From Streptomyces adelaidensis (lineage in GTDB: Bacteria > Actinomycetota > Actinomycetes > Streptomycetales > Streptomycetaceae), in NCBI RefSeq assembly GCF_016598475.1, contig NZ_JAEMUX010000075.1, forward strand, positions 1 to 42,450: a stretch of 42,450 nucleotides of DNA, in the 5' to 3' direction. Below, one piece after another: positions 42,355 through 42,450 of the stretch. The translations under genes were made by a program, and so were the position numbers. Below the pieces are notes generated by a model that saw only the letters and a list, made by a program, of their open reading frames with translations, was not told the origin of the DNA and did no database searches. The stretch's first letter is position 1; each line of letters opens with the position of its first letter.

Positions 42355-42450
42355 TCACTCAGGCCGCCGGGGTGGCTGGACGTAGGTGCAGATGGTCAGG
42401 GGTTCGGACTGCTGGCGATTGACCGTGCACAGGCGTGTTCTGGCGTACAG
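42355..42450 (-). CDS. C-terminal end of an unidentified gene (partial)
   Basis: On the minus strand an open frame enters from the right edge and stops with TGA at 42355-42357, giving 31 visible residues. Third positions are mostly G or C, and the sequence (LYARTRLCTVNRQ, then LTICTYVQPPRRPE) has the look of coding DNA. The N-terminal part lies outside the window, so no family can be assigned. It is convergent with hemE. Confidence 0.4.
   Translation of the reverse strand: MYARTRLCTVNRQQSEPLTICTYVQPPRRPE

Overview
This window is high-GC actinobacterial DNA of the Streptomyces type: strong third-position GC, many GTG starts, and a MsiK-style sugar-importer layout with no local ATPase. The order ngcEFG, ROK regulator, xylFGH, dxs matches the block known from S. 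coelicolor (ngcEFG, rok7B7, xylFGH, dxs). No rRNA, tRNA, insertion sequence, prophage or CRISPR array was seen. Almost all of the sequence is ordinary chromosomal coding DNA.

Left third (1-14.5 kb): a carbohydrate block. A secreted cellulose-type lytic polysaccharide monooxygenase (AA10 plus CBM2) has an exact CebR-type box in its leader. A secreted GH92 alpha-mannosidase is convergent to it. Next comes ngcEFG, a GlcNAc/chitobiose importer with a DasR-like site over its promoter. A ROK-family regulator (Rok7B7 type) follows, then the xylose importer xylFGH. In both importer operons a strong hairpin follows the binding-protein gene.

Middle (14.8-27.4 kb): dxs (isoprenoid precursor synthesis), an APC amino-acid permease, a small NYN/PIN-like protein and a predicted beta-propeller protein. 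Then comes a cell-envelope group. It contains an LCP ligase-type protein, a 1.28-kilo-residue fusion of a GT2 glycosyltransferase to a TagF-like polyol-phosphate polymerase, and a Ser-hydrolase-fold protein with two duplicated C-terminal beta domains. The last two probably form one operon that makes and modifies a teichoic-acid-like wall polymer. LCP proteins are the enzymes that attach such polymers.

Right third (27.4-42.4 kb): a fadA-fadB beta-oxidation pair on the minus strand, then a beta-mannoside locus. In that locus a GH2 beta-mannosidase is translationally coupled to a LacI regulator and is divergent from a three-gene ABC importer. Two copies of a matching palindrome (CTnnACCGGTnnAG) lie in the divergent promoter. 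The window ends with RNase D, an orphan LuxR-type response regulator with a degenerate receiver, a DUF3000 protein, hemE, and the tail of an unidentified minus-strand gene.

Taken together, at least four polysaccharide or sugar systems (cellulose, alpha-mannan, chitin/xylose, beta-mannan) lie side by side, each with its own candidate operator. No wholly new defence or mobile system was found. The most novel-looking items are the wall-polymer pair, the paired mannoside operators, the duplicated GH92 palindrome and the repeat-rich LPMO leader.
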